Below, piece by piece: positions 18,714 through 26,555 of a stretch of DNA of 64,000 nt (the first letter of the stretch is position 1; each line of letters opens with the position of its first letter). The position numbers were made by a program, and so were the translations under genes. The notes under the pieces were generated by a model that was given only the letters and a program-made list of their open reading frames with translations, ran no database searches and was not told where the DNA came from. Where the stretch lies: the NCBI GenBank assembly GCA_934408725.1, contig CAKRVB010000009.1:1-64000 (forward strand), given 5' to 3'. The stretch is from an uncultured Marvinbryantia sp. Its GTDB lineage: Bacteria > Bacillota > Clostridia > Lachnospirales > Lachnospiraceae.

Positions 18714-21669
18714 TCAGGGAATCCGCTATATCTTTTTTGGCGGCTGTACCACATTGGTGAATCTGGTAAGTTACTGGATCTTTCGTAACCTGATTCACAT
18801 AGACGTAACCAGGGCGAATTTTTTTGCAATTGCCCTGTCAATTTTATTTGCCTATGTGGTAAACAAACAGTTTGTATTTGAAAGTAAAACGATTGGTTAT
18901 CTGGCACTGCTGAAGGAAATGGGACAGTTCATCGGTATGCGGCTGCTCACCATGTTCATAGAGATTTTTGGCGTAGTCATGTTCTGCTGCGTTTGGAATA
19001 TGCAAGACATGATTGCAAAGCTGATCATTCAGGTAGTGGTACTGGTATTGAATTTTGTATTCAGCAAGCTGATCGTGTTCAAGGCAGAGGATACTGTCTT
19101 TACACGGGAAGAGTTGCAGCAGAAAAAAGTGAGAAAATGGTGCACCGGACTGGGATTTGCGATTCCGGCGCTGACGGTTCTGATTGCTTATATTGTGAAT
19201 GGGGTTTATCCATTTGGAGATCATGGGGTACTGATCATTGACTCTCTGCACCAGTATCTTCCATTCTTTACGGATTTTCATGATAAGCTGGTGAACAGTC
19301 AGTCCCTGACCTGGTCTTTTGGAGGCGGTCTGGGATACAATATGTGGGCAGTCTTTGCATATTATCTGGCCAGTCCTTTGAATCTTCTGATTACAGCCGT
19401 TTCATCTGAACATGTGATGGATTTTATGGCATATCTGATTCTGCTGAAGATTGCGCTGACCGGAGGTATTTTTGGATGGTATCTATCTCAGAGAGAGGGA
19501 GATCAGGACTATTTTCCAGTTGCGTTTGCCTGCATGTATGCGCTTTCCGCATTCATGATCGGATATTACTTTAATGTGATGTGGCTGGACAGCATTATGG
19601 TGCTGCCGCTGGTGATGCTGGGGATCGAGAGGATTGTGGCAGGAGAGAAGGGCAGTATGTATGCTCTGGCACTGCTTTATGGACTTTATTGCAATTATTA
19701 TATTGGCTATATGCTCTGTCTGTTTGCCTGCCTGTATTTCCTGGTATTGTGGATTGGAGCCAAGAAGTTTGAGGTGAAGAAGTTCCTGGGAACAGGCGTG
19801 AAATTCACCTGGTTTTCATTGCTGGCCGGGGGAATGGCAGCACTGGTTCTGCTGCCGGCTTACCTGAATCTGGGGATTACCGAATCGGCTGACAGCAGTT
19901 TTCCGGATAAGATCAAGTTCTACACCGATGGAATTGCCCAGATGACCGGACATTTCGCACTGGTGGAACCGATCAATATCTATGATGATCAGTCTGGAGT
20001 TAATATTTATTGCGGTGTGATTGTGCTGATTTTGGTAGTACTTTATCTGCTGGATCAGGAACTGCGTCTTTCTGAGCGGGTAGCGAAGCTGTTGCTGCTG
20101 GGACTGCTGGCACTGAGTATGAACTTTAATATGCTGAATTATATCTGGCATGGATTTCATGTGCAGAATGGTCTGCCAAACCGGTTTGCTTTTCTGTATA
20201 TAGTACTTTTGCTGACCATGGGATTTGATGCCATACGGCATATCAGGAAGATGAAGGCATGGAAGATTATGCTGTCCTGGCTGGCCGCTATTCTCTTTAC
20301 CGCATATTGTATGGTGGCACAGGAAGGTGAGCGGGAATGGTATGTCTATATGGTTACCCTGCTTTTGCTGGTACTGTATGGCATTCTGCTTCTCTGGTAC
20401 CACGAAAGTGAACGGAGAACCCATCTGGTAAAACGTGTGCTGACCAGCGTGCTGGCTGCAGAGATGGCGGTTACCGGAATCTATGGTATCTGTATGAACG
20501 GAACCGTAGGACGGAGCACTTATGTGGATGAGCAGATTGCTTATAAAAAGCTGATCGGTGAATATGATCAGACAGATGATTTTTACCGCAGCGAGATTGA
20601 CAGTCAGAGAATGCGAAATGAAAATATGTTCATGGGAGCGAATGGGGTGGTGCTGTTTTCTTCCACCATGCCGGAAGCAACTGTGAATCTGTGCCGCAGC
20701 ATTGGCATGGAGGCCAGAACAAATAAAGATGGATATAACGGTATGACAAAGCTGTTCAATGATGTCTTTGGTGTGCGTTATCTGGTATCTAGAAAAGGAT
20801 CGGATACGCTGTATCAGATGACACAGGAAGGATATGAGGAACCGTTGTATCTTTATAAGAATGACCAGGCACTGTCACTGGGATTCATGGTGTCATCTGC
20901 GATCAGGAACTGGAATATTTACAGTAATCAGACGGCAATGGAGATTCAGGATCAGTTTGCCCAGCTGGCGACTGGGGTACCGTTTTCTTATACCCTGAGA
21001 GAAGCTTATTCACTGGAAGAGGGACCGACTTATATCATCCGTCTCCACCCGGGGGAACAGACGTATATTGAATTCACAGAAAATGTGAAGAGCGTGACGA
21101 TCAAGACACCACAGGGTGAAAAGACCGTGAATAATTATACAAAGAATCTGTTCAATCTGGGCACTGTGACAGAAGAGGGAGAGAACAGCAAGGCGAATAT
21201 TACAATTACGTATAAAGATAACCAGAGCAGTCCGGTACCGGTAAGAGTATATACCTGCAGTGATGAGGAGTATCAGGAAGTTTATCAGAAGCTGGCAGCC
21301 AATCAGATGGAGCATGTGGTGGAAGAAGGCAGCCATGTCAGTGGAGAGATTCAGGTGGATCAGGCAGGTACATTGCTGCTGACGATTCCATATGATGAAG
21401 GATGGACCGTGAAGGTAGATGGGGAGAAAGTATCCACCTATCGTGTGGGAGATGCACTGACCGGTGTAGATCTGACAGAAGGAAGCCATCAGATTGAGAT
21501 GAATTTCACCCCATCCGGACTGGATGCGGGCAGTCTGATCAGTATCGTGTGCATCGCACTTTTTCTGTTTAGTGCAATGCTGGAGCAATACAGCCAGAAA
21601 AAGAAAGAACAGAAAAAACAGGAAGAGACAGAAGGAGAGACAGAAAATGAAGCTTACATTTTCGGATAA
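18673..21669 (+). CDS. GtrA-YfhO fusion: lipid-linked sugar flippase and membrane glycosyltransferase
   Basis: This 998-residue membrane protein starts at GTG 18673 or ATG 18682, inside the end of addA. Residues about 10-140 form a four-helix GtrA domain (GGCTTLVNLVSYW, VLNFVFSKLIVF), thought to flip polyprenyl-phosphate sugars. Residues about 155-970 match the YfhO family: many transmembrane helices with the NVMWLDSIMVLPL and LPNRFAFLY segments, an extracytoplasmic domain rich in beta structure, and a final helix. The tail is a charged Lys/Glu/Gln stretch. In Bacillus, YfhO works with the GT2 enzyme CsbB and a GtrA-like protein to add sugars to lipoteichoic acid. Joining flippase and transferase in one chain is unusual; the acceptor here is unknown. 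Confidence 0.85.
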   Translation: MKRMETYVKKLMHNQGIRYIFFGGCTTLVNLVSYWIFRNLIHIDVTRANFFAIALSILFAYVVNKQFVFESKTIGYLALLKEMGQFIGMRLLTMFIEIFGVVMFCCVWNMQDMIAKLIIQVVVLVLNFVFSKLIVFKAEDTVFTREELQQKKVRKWCTGLGFAIPALTVLIAYIVNGVYPFGDHGVLIIDSLHQYLPFFTDFHDKLVNSQSLTWSFGGGLGYNMWAVFAYYLASPLNLLITAVSSEHVMDFMAYLILLKIALTGGIFGWYLSQREGDQDYFPVAFACMYALSAFMIGYYFNVMWLDSIMVLPLVMLGIERIVAGEKGSMYALALLYGLYCNYYIGYMLCLFACLYFLVLWIGAKKFEVKKFLGTGVKFTWFSLLAGGMAALVLLPAYLNLGITESADSSFPDKIKFYTDGIAQMTGHFALVEPINIYDDQSGVNIYCGVIVLILVVLYLLDQELRLSERVAKLLLLGLLALSMNFNMLNYIWHGFHVQNGLPNRFAFLYIVLLLTMGFDAIRHIRKMKAWKIMLSWLAAILFTAYCMVAQEGEREWYVYMVTLLLLVLYGILLLWYHESERRTHLVKRVLTSVLAAEMAVTGIYGICMNGTVGRSTYVDEQIAYKKLIGEYDQTDDFYRSEIDSQRMRNENMFMGANGVVLFSSTMPEATVNLCRSIGMEARTNKDGYNGMTKLFNDVFGVRYLVSRKGSDTLYQMTQEGYEEPLYLYKNDQALSLGFMVSSAIRNWNIYSNQTAMEIQDQFAQLATGVPFSYTLREAYSLEEGPTYIIRLHPGEQTYIEFTENVKSVTIKTPQGEKTVNNYTKNLFNLGTVTEEGENSKANITITYKDNQSSPVPVRVYTCSDEEYQEVYQKLAANQMEHVVEEGSHVSGEIQVDQAGTLLLTIPYDEGWTVKVDGEKVSTYRVGDALTGVDLTEGSHQIEMNFTPSGLDAGSLISIVCIALFLFSAMLEQYSQKKKEQKKQEETEGETENEAYIFG

Positions 21670-22816
21670 AACGGAAATGTTCGGAGAGGGCATTTTTGCA
21701 GTATTAAATGAGAAGAAAAACGAAATGGTAAAAGAGGGAAAGAAGATTTATAATCTTTCAGTTGGAACGCCGGATTTTGAGCCTCCTGAGCATATCAGAA
21801 AGGCGGTGGCAGAAGCGGCATTAAAACCGGAAAATTATAAATATTCTCTGACAGATCTGCCGGAACTGACAGAGGCTGTGCAGAGTTTTTATCAGAAACG
21901 ATTTGGAGTACAGCTGGAAAAAAATGAGATTATGTCCATGAATGGATCCCAGGAGGGAATGACACATTTTGCCTGGGCACTTTGCAATCCTGGTGATGTG
22001 GTACTGGTGCCAAATCCTGGATATCCGATTTTTAAGATCGGACCAGAACTGTGCGATGCAGTGACAGTGGAATATCCATTGTATGAAAAGAATAATTTCC
22101 TTCCAAAGCTGAAAGATATTCCAGAAGAAACAGCCAGAAAAGCGAGATTTATGGTGGTGAGTTATCCGTCCAATCCAGTATGCTCGGCAGCAGATGACTG
22201 CTTCTATCAGGAACTGATTGCGTTTGCAAAAAAATATGATATTATGATACTTCATGATAATGCTTATTCTGATATTGTGTTTGATGGAAAAAAAGGCGGT
22301 TCTTTCCTGCAGTATGAAGGCGCAAAGGATGTGGGAGTGGAATTTTATTCTCTGTCCAAATCTTTTAACTATACTGGTGCAAGAGTATCATTCTGTGTGG
22401 GAAATGCACAGATTGTGGAGAAATTCAGGACGATCCGTTCTCAGATCGATTACGGAATTTTCTATCCGATTCAGTATGGAGCAATTGCCGCACTGACTGG
22501 TCCACAGGACAGTGTTGCAGAGCAGTGTAAAAAATACGAAAGAAGAAGCCGTACTTTGTGCAGAGGATTATCACAGATCGGATGGAAAGTGAAAGATACA
22601 CAGGGTACGATGTTTGTGTGGGCACCATTGCCGGAAGGCTTCCACAATTCCAACGAATTTTGTATGGAATTGATGGAAAAGAGCGGCGTAATCTGTACAC
22701 CAGGCAGCAGTTTTGGAAGTCTGGGAGAAGGATATGTACGTTTTGCGCTGGTTCTGCCGGAGGAAGAACTTCAGGCAGCTGTGGAAAGTATTCGTAAGAG
22801 TGGAATCCTGAATTGA
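21647..22816 (+). CDS. PLP-dependent class I/II aminotransferase
   Basis: The 389-residue protein is a fold-type I aminotransferase. Lys238 in SLSKSF should hold the pyridoxal phosphate; Asp204 and Tyr207 (HDNAYSD), the PGYP motif at about 124 and Arg246 are the usual cofactor and substrate contacts. It resembles LL-diaminopimelate/aspartate-type aminotransferases, but the amino donor cannot be decided from sequence. The start at 21647 follows GAAGGAGAG and gives MKLTFSDKTEMFGEGIF; the reading frame is open further upstream but overlaps the previous gene deeply. It overlaps that gene by 23 bases and is followed by murB after 12 bases. A role in lysine or wall precursor supply is possible given murB. 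Confidence 0.88.
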   Translation: MKLTFSDKTEMFGEGIFAVLNEKKNEMVKEGKKIYNLSVGTPDFEPPEHIRKAVAEAALKPENYKYSLTDLPELTEAVQSFYQKRFGVQLEKNEIMSMNGSQEGMTHFAWALCNPGDVVLVPNPGYPIFKIGPELCDAVTVEYPLYEKNNFLPKLKDIPEETARKARFMVVSYPSNPVCSAADDCFYQELIAFAKKYDIMILHDNAYSDIVFDGKKGGSFLQYEGAKDVGVEFYSLSKSFNYTGARVSFCVGNAQIVEKFRTIRSQIDYGIFYPIQYGAIAALTGPQDSVAEQCKKYERRSRTLCRGLSQIGWKVKDTQGTMFVWAPLPEGFHNSNEFCMELMEKSGVICTPGSSFGSLGEGYVRFALVLPEEELQAAVESIRKSGILN

Positions 22817-22828
22817 AAGGGGAACAGT

Positions 22829-23740
22829 GTGAAACAGGAATTTTATGAGAAATTAAGCAAGATAGTGGAAAAAGAACAGATTCTGATTGAGGAACCGATG
22901 AAGAAGCATACGACGTTTCGCATCGGTGGTCCGGCAGAGTATCTGATCCTTCCGCAGACCGCAGAAGAGATTGCAGATGTGGTGAAGCTTTGCAGACAGG
23001 AAGAGATACCATGGTATATTGTAGGAAATGGCAGCAATCTGCTGGTAGCTGATGAAGGAGTACGTGGTGTAGTGATTCAGCTGCTGCGTAATTTTAATCA
23101 AATTCAGGTGGAAGGCTGTCAGATCCGTATGCAGGCAGGAGCACAGAACGCTGCCGTGGCAAAGCGTGCACTGAATGCATCATTGACTGGATTTGAATTT
23201 GCAGCGGGAATTCCGGGAACTATCGGTGGTGCAGTGGTGATGAATGCAGGTGCCTATGGTGGAGAAATGAAGGATATTCTGAAAGAAGTAACGGTACTGG
23301 ATCAAAATGGAATGATCAGAACGATTCCGGCAGAAGAGCTGGAACTGGGATATCGTACCAGTATCATTGCCAGAAAAGGCTATGTGGTTCTGGAAGCCGT
23401 GATTGTATTAAAGACAGGCGACCCGAAAGAAATCAAGGCTGCGATAGATGATCTGAAAGAAAAGAGAGTCACGAAGCAGCCATTGGAATATCCGAGCGCA
23501 GGAAGTACTTTTAAGAGACCAGAAGGCTATTTTGCAGGCAAACTGATTATGGATGCCGGCCTGCGGGGATTTTCTGTGGGAGGTGCACAGATTTCAGAAA
23601 AACATTGTGGATTTGTGATCAATAAAGGCAATGCGACAGCAAAAGATGTCACAGAGTTAATGGATGAGACGAAAAAAATTGTGATGGAGAAGTTTGGAGT
23701 TGCTCTGGAACCAGAGGTAAAACGGTTGGGGCAGTTCTGA
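22829..23740 (+). CDS. murB: UDP-N-acetylenolpyruvoylglucosamine reductase
   Basis: MurB is the FAD enzyme that reduces UDP-GlcNAc-enolpyruvate to UDP-MurNAc in peptidoglycan synthesis. The 303 residues show FAD-binding GNGSNLL near 71 and GIPGTIGGAVVMNAGAYGGE near 130, and the type II active site with catalytic Ser226 in SAGSTF. The C-terminal Glu in ALEPEVK is the other key residue. Translation starts at GTG, with AAAGGGG upstream. It heads the conserved murB-rapZ-whiA-crh block. Confidence 0.97.
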   Translation: MKQEFYEKLSKIVEKEQILIEEPMKKHTTFRIGGPAEYLILPQTAEEIADVVKLCRQEEIPWYIVGNGSNLLVADEGVRGVVIQLLRNFNQIQVEGCQIRMQAGAQNAAVAKRALNASLTGFEFAAGIPGTIGGAVVMNAGAYGGEMKDILKEVTVLDQNGMIRTIPAEELELGYRTSIIARKGYVVLEAVIVLKTGDPKEIKAAIDDLKEKRVTKQPLEYPSAGSTFKRPEGYFAGKLIMDAGLRGFSVGGAQISEKHCGFVINKGNATAKDVTELMDETKKIVMEKFGVALEPEVKRLGQF

Positions 23741-23764
23741 TCCTGTCAGGAAAGAGAAGAGTAC

Positions 23765-24625
23765 ATGAGATTTGTAATTGTAACGGGAATGTCGGGAGCG
23801 GGAAGATCGACAGCCCTGAAGATACTGGAGGACTGTGGATATTACTGCGCAGATAATCTGCCGATTTCCCTTTTGCCGATGTTTGCGCAGTTGATGAATG
23901 ACAACCCGGATATTACCAAAGCTGCGGTTGGAATTGATATACGAAATGGAAAAGAACTGGATAAGATGGATGGCCAGCTGTCAGATATGAAGGCAGCTGG
24001 TTTCCAGTATGAGATCCTGTTTATGGATGCATCAGATAAGACGCTGATCAAACGTTATAAAGAAACCAGACGTCAGCATCCGATGGCTGTGGATGGCCGG
24101 GTAGAGACGGGACTGAAGGAAGAACGGGCGAAGCTGGCGTTTCTGAAGAAAGAAGCGGATTATATTATGGATACCAGCCAGCTTCTGGTTCGGGAACTGG
24201 TTCAGAATATGGATGAGATCTTTCAGCAGAACCGGGAATTTAAAAATATGGTAGTGACAGTGCTGTCCTTTGGGTTCAAAAATGGAATTCCGTCAGATGC
24301 TGATCTGGTATTTGATGTGCGTTTTCTTCCGAATCCTTATTATGTGGACGAACTGAAGACAAAGACTGGAAAAGATAAAGAGGTACAGGAATTTGTCATG
24401 AACTGTACGCAGGCAGGCATATTCCTGGATAAGCTGAGTGATATGGTACAGTTTCTGATACCTAATTATGTAATAGAAGGAAAAAATCAGCTGGTGGTGG
24501 CGATTGGATGTACCGGAGGAAAACACCGGTCAGTGACCATTGCCAATAAGCTGTATGAGATTCTGAAAGAGGATCGGGAATACAAAGTAAAGATTGAACA
24601 CAGAGATATTGAAAAGGGAAGGTAA
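23765..24625 (+). CDS. rapZ: RNase adapter/nucleotide-binding protein RapZ (YvcJ)
   Basis: The 286-residue P-loop protein belongs to the RapZ/YvcJ family. In Enterobacteria it guides RNase E to a small RNA controlling glucosamine-6-phosphate synthase; in Bacillus YvcJ binds ATP and GTP and affects competence. The P-loop is GMSGAGRS at 8-15, with Arg14 where Lys is usual. The family motifs DNLP, the MDASDKTLIKRYKETRRQHP segment and the C-terminal IGCTGGKHRSV are all present. The ATG is 24 bases after the murB stop, with AAAGAGAAG upstream. It is followed by whiA after 10 bases; the yvcK/glmR gene often found between them is absent. Confidence 0.94.
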   Translation: MRFVIVTGMSGAGRSTALKILEDCGYYCADNLPISLLPMFAQLMNDNPDITKAAVGIDIRNGKELDKMDGQLSDMKAAGFQYEILFMDASDKTLIKRYKETRRQHPMAVDGRVETGLKEERAKLAFLKKEADYIMDTSQLLVRELVQNMDEIFQQNREFKNMVVTVLSFGFKNGIPSDADLVFDVRFLPNPYYVDELKTKTGKDKEVQEFVMNCTQAGIFLDKLSDMVQFLIPNYVIEGKNQLVVAIGCTGGKHRSVTIANKLYEILKEDREYKVKIEHRDIEKGR

Positions 24626-24635
24626 AGGAGCCGTT

Positions 24636-25616
24636 ATGTCGTTTTCCGGAACTGTGAAAGAAGAGCTGGCCAGACAGAAGCTTGGGGCCAGACACTGCCA
24701 GATTGCGGAGATTACAGCCATCATCAGTATGTGCGGAGGAATTTCTGTATCGAAAAATGACAGGTTTTTACTGAAAATTCAGACAGAGAATCTGTTTGTG
24801 GCAAGAAAGTACTTTACATTATTGCAAAAAACATTTAATATAGAAGTTGAACTTTCTATCAGACAGCATCATGGCAGCAAAAACGGTCGGATGTATCATT
24901 TGTATGTAAAAAAACAGGAAGCTGTACTACAGATTTTACGGGCTGCCGGGCTAATGAAGCCAGATGGAGAAAGTTATATGGATCTGGCAGATGACTTTGA
25001 ACTGGCGGACAGTGAGCTGATTCGAAGAACATGCTGCAAGAGAGCTTTTTTAAGAGGAGCTTTTCTGGTGACAGGGTCTGTCAGCAACCCTGAAAAGTTT
25101 TATCATCTGGAATTTGCCTGTACTTCGGAGTATTGGGCAAGACAGATACAGTGGGTGTTGCATTCGTTTCAGCTTGATGCCCGCATGGTGCAGCGGAAAA
25201 AGTATCATGTGGTTTATATCAAAGAGGGAGACGGAATTGTGGATGTGCTGAATATTATGGAAGCACATCAGGCTTTGATGGAACTGGAAAATATCCGTAT
25301 ATTAAAAGATATGAGAAACTCATTGAATCGCAAGGTCAATTGTGAGACAGCAAATATTTACAAGACGGTAAATGCAGCGGTGAAGCAGATAGAGGATATT
25401 CGATATATCCAGGATACAATTGGCTTTGGGGAATTGTCCGAAGGGCTGGCAGATATGGCGGAAGTCAGACTGGCTAATCCGGACGCCACACTGAAAGAAT
25501 TAGGAATGTTATTGAACCCACAAGTGGGAAAGTCTGGTGTGAACCACCGATTAAGAAAATTAAGCGAAATAGCGGATGGACTGAGAGGCTGTAAGGAGGA
25601 GAAGCATTATGATTAA
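24636..25616 (+). CDS. whiA: DNA-binding protein WhiA
   Basis: WhiA combines a degenerate LAGLIDADG homing-endonuclease fold (about residues 1-220) with a C-terminal helix-turn-helix (about 240-320). It controls sporulation in actinomycetes and affects division and chromosome segregation in Bacillus. The 326-residue product starts MSFSGTVKEELAR at 24636, after an AAAGGAG site; the frame is open upstream but would overlap rapZ. The C-terminal block with ELGMLLNPQVGKSGVNHRLRKL is the family's recognition region. It overlaps the Crh-like gene by 8 bases, so the two are translationally linked. Confidence 0.95.
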   Translation: MSFSGTVKEELARQKLGARHCQIAEITAIISMCGGISVSKNDRFLLKIQTENLFVARKYFTLLQKTFNIEVELSIRQHHGSKNGRMYHLYVKKQEAVLQILRAAGLMKPDGESYMDLADDFELADSELIRRTCCKRAFLRGAFLVTGSVSNPEKFYHLEFACTSEYWARQIQWVLHSFQLDARMVQRKKYHVVYIKEGDGIVDVLNIMEAHQALMELENIRILKDMRNSLNRKVNCETANIYKTVNAAVKQIEDIRYIQDTIGFGELSEGLADMAEVRLANPDATLKELGMLLNPQVGKSGVNHRLRKLSEIADGLRGCKEEKHYD

Positions 25617-25863
25617 AAAATCTATCAAAATCGAGTTGCCTAGTGGTTTGGAGGCACGTCCTGTTGCACTACTTGTACAGGTGGCAAGTCAGTACGAGAG
25701 CAAGATTCACGTGGAAGTAGAACAGAAGCGTGTGAATGCAAAGAGCATTATGGGAATGATGACCCTCGGACTGGAAGCAGGAGAAGAGATCATGGTAGAG
25801 GCAGATGGCACAGATGAGGCAGCTGCGATTGAAGATATTGAAAAATATCTGAGCACACACTAA
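25609..25863 (+). CDS. crh: Crh-like HPr paralogue lacking His15
   Basis: This 84-residue protein has the HPr fold pattern, but the active-site His15 that carries phosphate from PEP is Glu15 (GLEARPVAL). Ser46, the site used by HPr kinase, is kept in the KSIMGMMTL motif. This matches Crh of Bacillus (Gln15), which acts only through Ser46-P as a CcpA cofactor and metabolic sensor. Position supports the call, since crh also follows whiA in Bacillus. The start has a GGAGGAG site inside the whiA end. It is unlikely to carry phosphate in sugar transport. A strong terminator follows. Confidence 0.85.
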   Translation: MIKKSIKIELPSGLEARPVALLVQVASQYESKIHVEVEQKRVNAKSIMGMMTLGLEAGEEIMVEADGTDEAAAIEDIEKYLSTH

Positions 25864-25878
25864 CAGGAATCATGATTT

Positions 25879-25919
25879 GAGGCACATTTCAGAAAAAGAA
25901 AAGTGCCTCAAAATTTTTT
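25879..25919 (+). terminator. Terminator after crh-like gene
   Basis: GAGGCAC (25879-25885) pairs with GTGCCTC (25903-25909), followed by AAAA and a run of six T. It ends the murB-rapZ-whiA-crh unit. Confidence 0.85.
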
Positions 25920-25930
25920 GAAAAAAGTTA

Positions 25931-25959
25931 TTGACAAATGAAGATATATCATGTATAGT
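25931..25959 (+). promoter_or_regulatory. Promoter of tRNA-Gly
   Basis: TTGACA (25931-25936), a 17-base spacer and TATAGT (25954-25959) lie about 38 bases before the tRNA. Confidence 0.8.
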
Positions 25960-25996
25960 ATTACTTGTCGCTGAGGTGAGCGACAACATAAGAAAT

Positions 25997-26069
25997 GCGC
26001 GAGTGGCTCAGTTGGTGGAGCGCGACCTTGCCAAGGTCGAGGCCGCGGGTTCGAGTCCCGTCTCGCGCT
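25997..26069 (+). tRNA. tRNA-Gly (anticodon GCC)
   Basis: A complete 73-base cloverleaf. The acceptor stem is GCGCGAG with CTCGCGC (26062-26068) and discriminator T26069. The anticodon stem CGACC/GGTCG closes the loop TTGCCAA, with GCC at 26030-26032. The T arm holds GGTTCGAGTCC. CCA is not encoded. Confidence 0.97.
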
Positions 26070-26078
26070 TTTGTTATA

Positions 26079-26115
26079 TGCAAAGGGGTATCCTGATGGA
26101 TACCCCTTTTTGCAT
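26079..26115 (+). terminator. Terminator after tRNA-Gly
   Basis: ATGCAAAGGGGTATCC pairs with GGATACCCCTTTTTGCAT around a 4-base loop, with the T-run built into the 3' arm. It should end the tRNA transcript before the structured repeats. Confidence 0.8.
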
Positions 26116-26120
26116 ATAAT

Positions 26121-26227
26121 AAGCCCTACGGGCTTAAACAGCATTCTGAGAATGCTGTTCGAGTTCTCCGCTTCGCTCCGGTCGGTTCAAAGCCGACGTC
26201 CCCCGGACGTCGTGAACCGTCTCGCGC
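26121..26227. repeat. tRNA-adjacent structured repeat, copy A
   Basis: This 107-base unit can form four hairpins: AAGCCC/GGGCTT (26121-26135); AACAGCATTC/GAATGCTGTT (26137-26159); a weaker central hairpin at about 26160-26180; and a two-part stem CGGTTC/GAACCG around CGACGTCC/GGACGTCG (26183-26219). It ends in TCTCGCGC, which with the preceding CCG repeats the last bases of tRNA-Gly. The 18 bases at 26217-26234 are identical to 26058-26075 at the tRNA 3' end. Copy B downstream shares this layout with different stem sequences. It has no credible protein-coding content. Its function is unknown. Confidence 0.75.
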
Positions 26228-26245
26228 TTTTGTTTTGCGCAAAAA

Positions 26246-26363
26246 GAGCCCTGTCGGGCTCAAACGGTATTTGAGAAATACCGTTCGAGGTCTCGGAGAA
26301 CTTAAAGTCCTCCTCGGTCGGCGCTGAGCATTGGTCCATCGGACCAATAGCGCCGTCTCGCGC
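26246..26363. repeat. tRNA-adjacent structured repeat, copy B
   Basis: This 118-base unit has the same order of hairpins as copy A: GAGCCC/GGGCTC (26246-26261); AACGGTATTT/AAATACCGTT (26263-26285); CGAGG/CCTCG (26286-26316); and CGGCGCT/AGCGCCG around ATTGGTCC/GGACCAAT (26319-26355). It also ends with CCGTCTCGCGCT (26353-26364), a third copy of the tRNA-Gly 3' end. Stem sequences differ from copy A on both arms while pairing is kept, which argues for selection on RNA or DNA structure. Confidence 0.75.
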
Positions 26364-26401
26364 TAAAAAAATGTATTCGTTGGACGGAAAAGGCTTTGTG
26401 A

Positions 26402-26439
26402 CATATCCTATTGACATAGTAGGAATATGGTGATAATAT
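26402..26439 (+). promoter_or_regulatory. Promoter and operator-like motif of the importer permease unit
   Basis: TTGACA (26411-26416) and TAATAT (26434-26439) with 17-base spacing form a promoter. The -35 lies inside an imperfect inverted repeat, CATATCCTA (26402-26410) with TAGGAATATG (26420-26429). The 17-base core CCTATTGACATAGTAGG (26407-26423) matches 12 of 17 positions of the motif in the binding-protein promoter at 28743-28759. A repressor bound here would block the -35. An Rrf2-type regulator such as CymR is an inference from the transporter's likely substrate. Confidence 0.6.
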
Positions 26440-26555
26440 CCTTTTTATATGGTAGCGTATTAAAGAAGTGGGCTGAATGAAAATCAAGTGAAACTTTACT
26501 ATCATACTATATCATAAGAAAGGGAATGTGAAGTATTTCATAAGGTTGAGATGTT

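Noticed and set aside
25908..26505. Open frames on both strands across tRNA-Gly and the structured repeats, such as one containing RRDSNPRPRPWQGR
   Set aside because: They run through the tRNA and hairpins, lack ribosome sites and codon bias, and are of the spurious type often predicted over tRNA genes.
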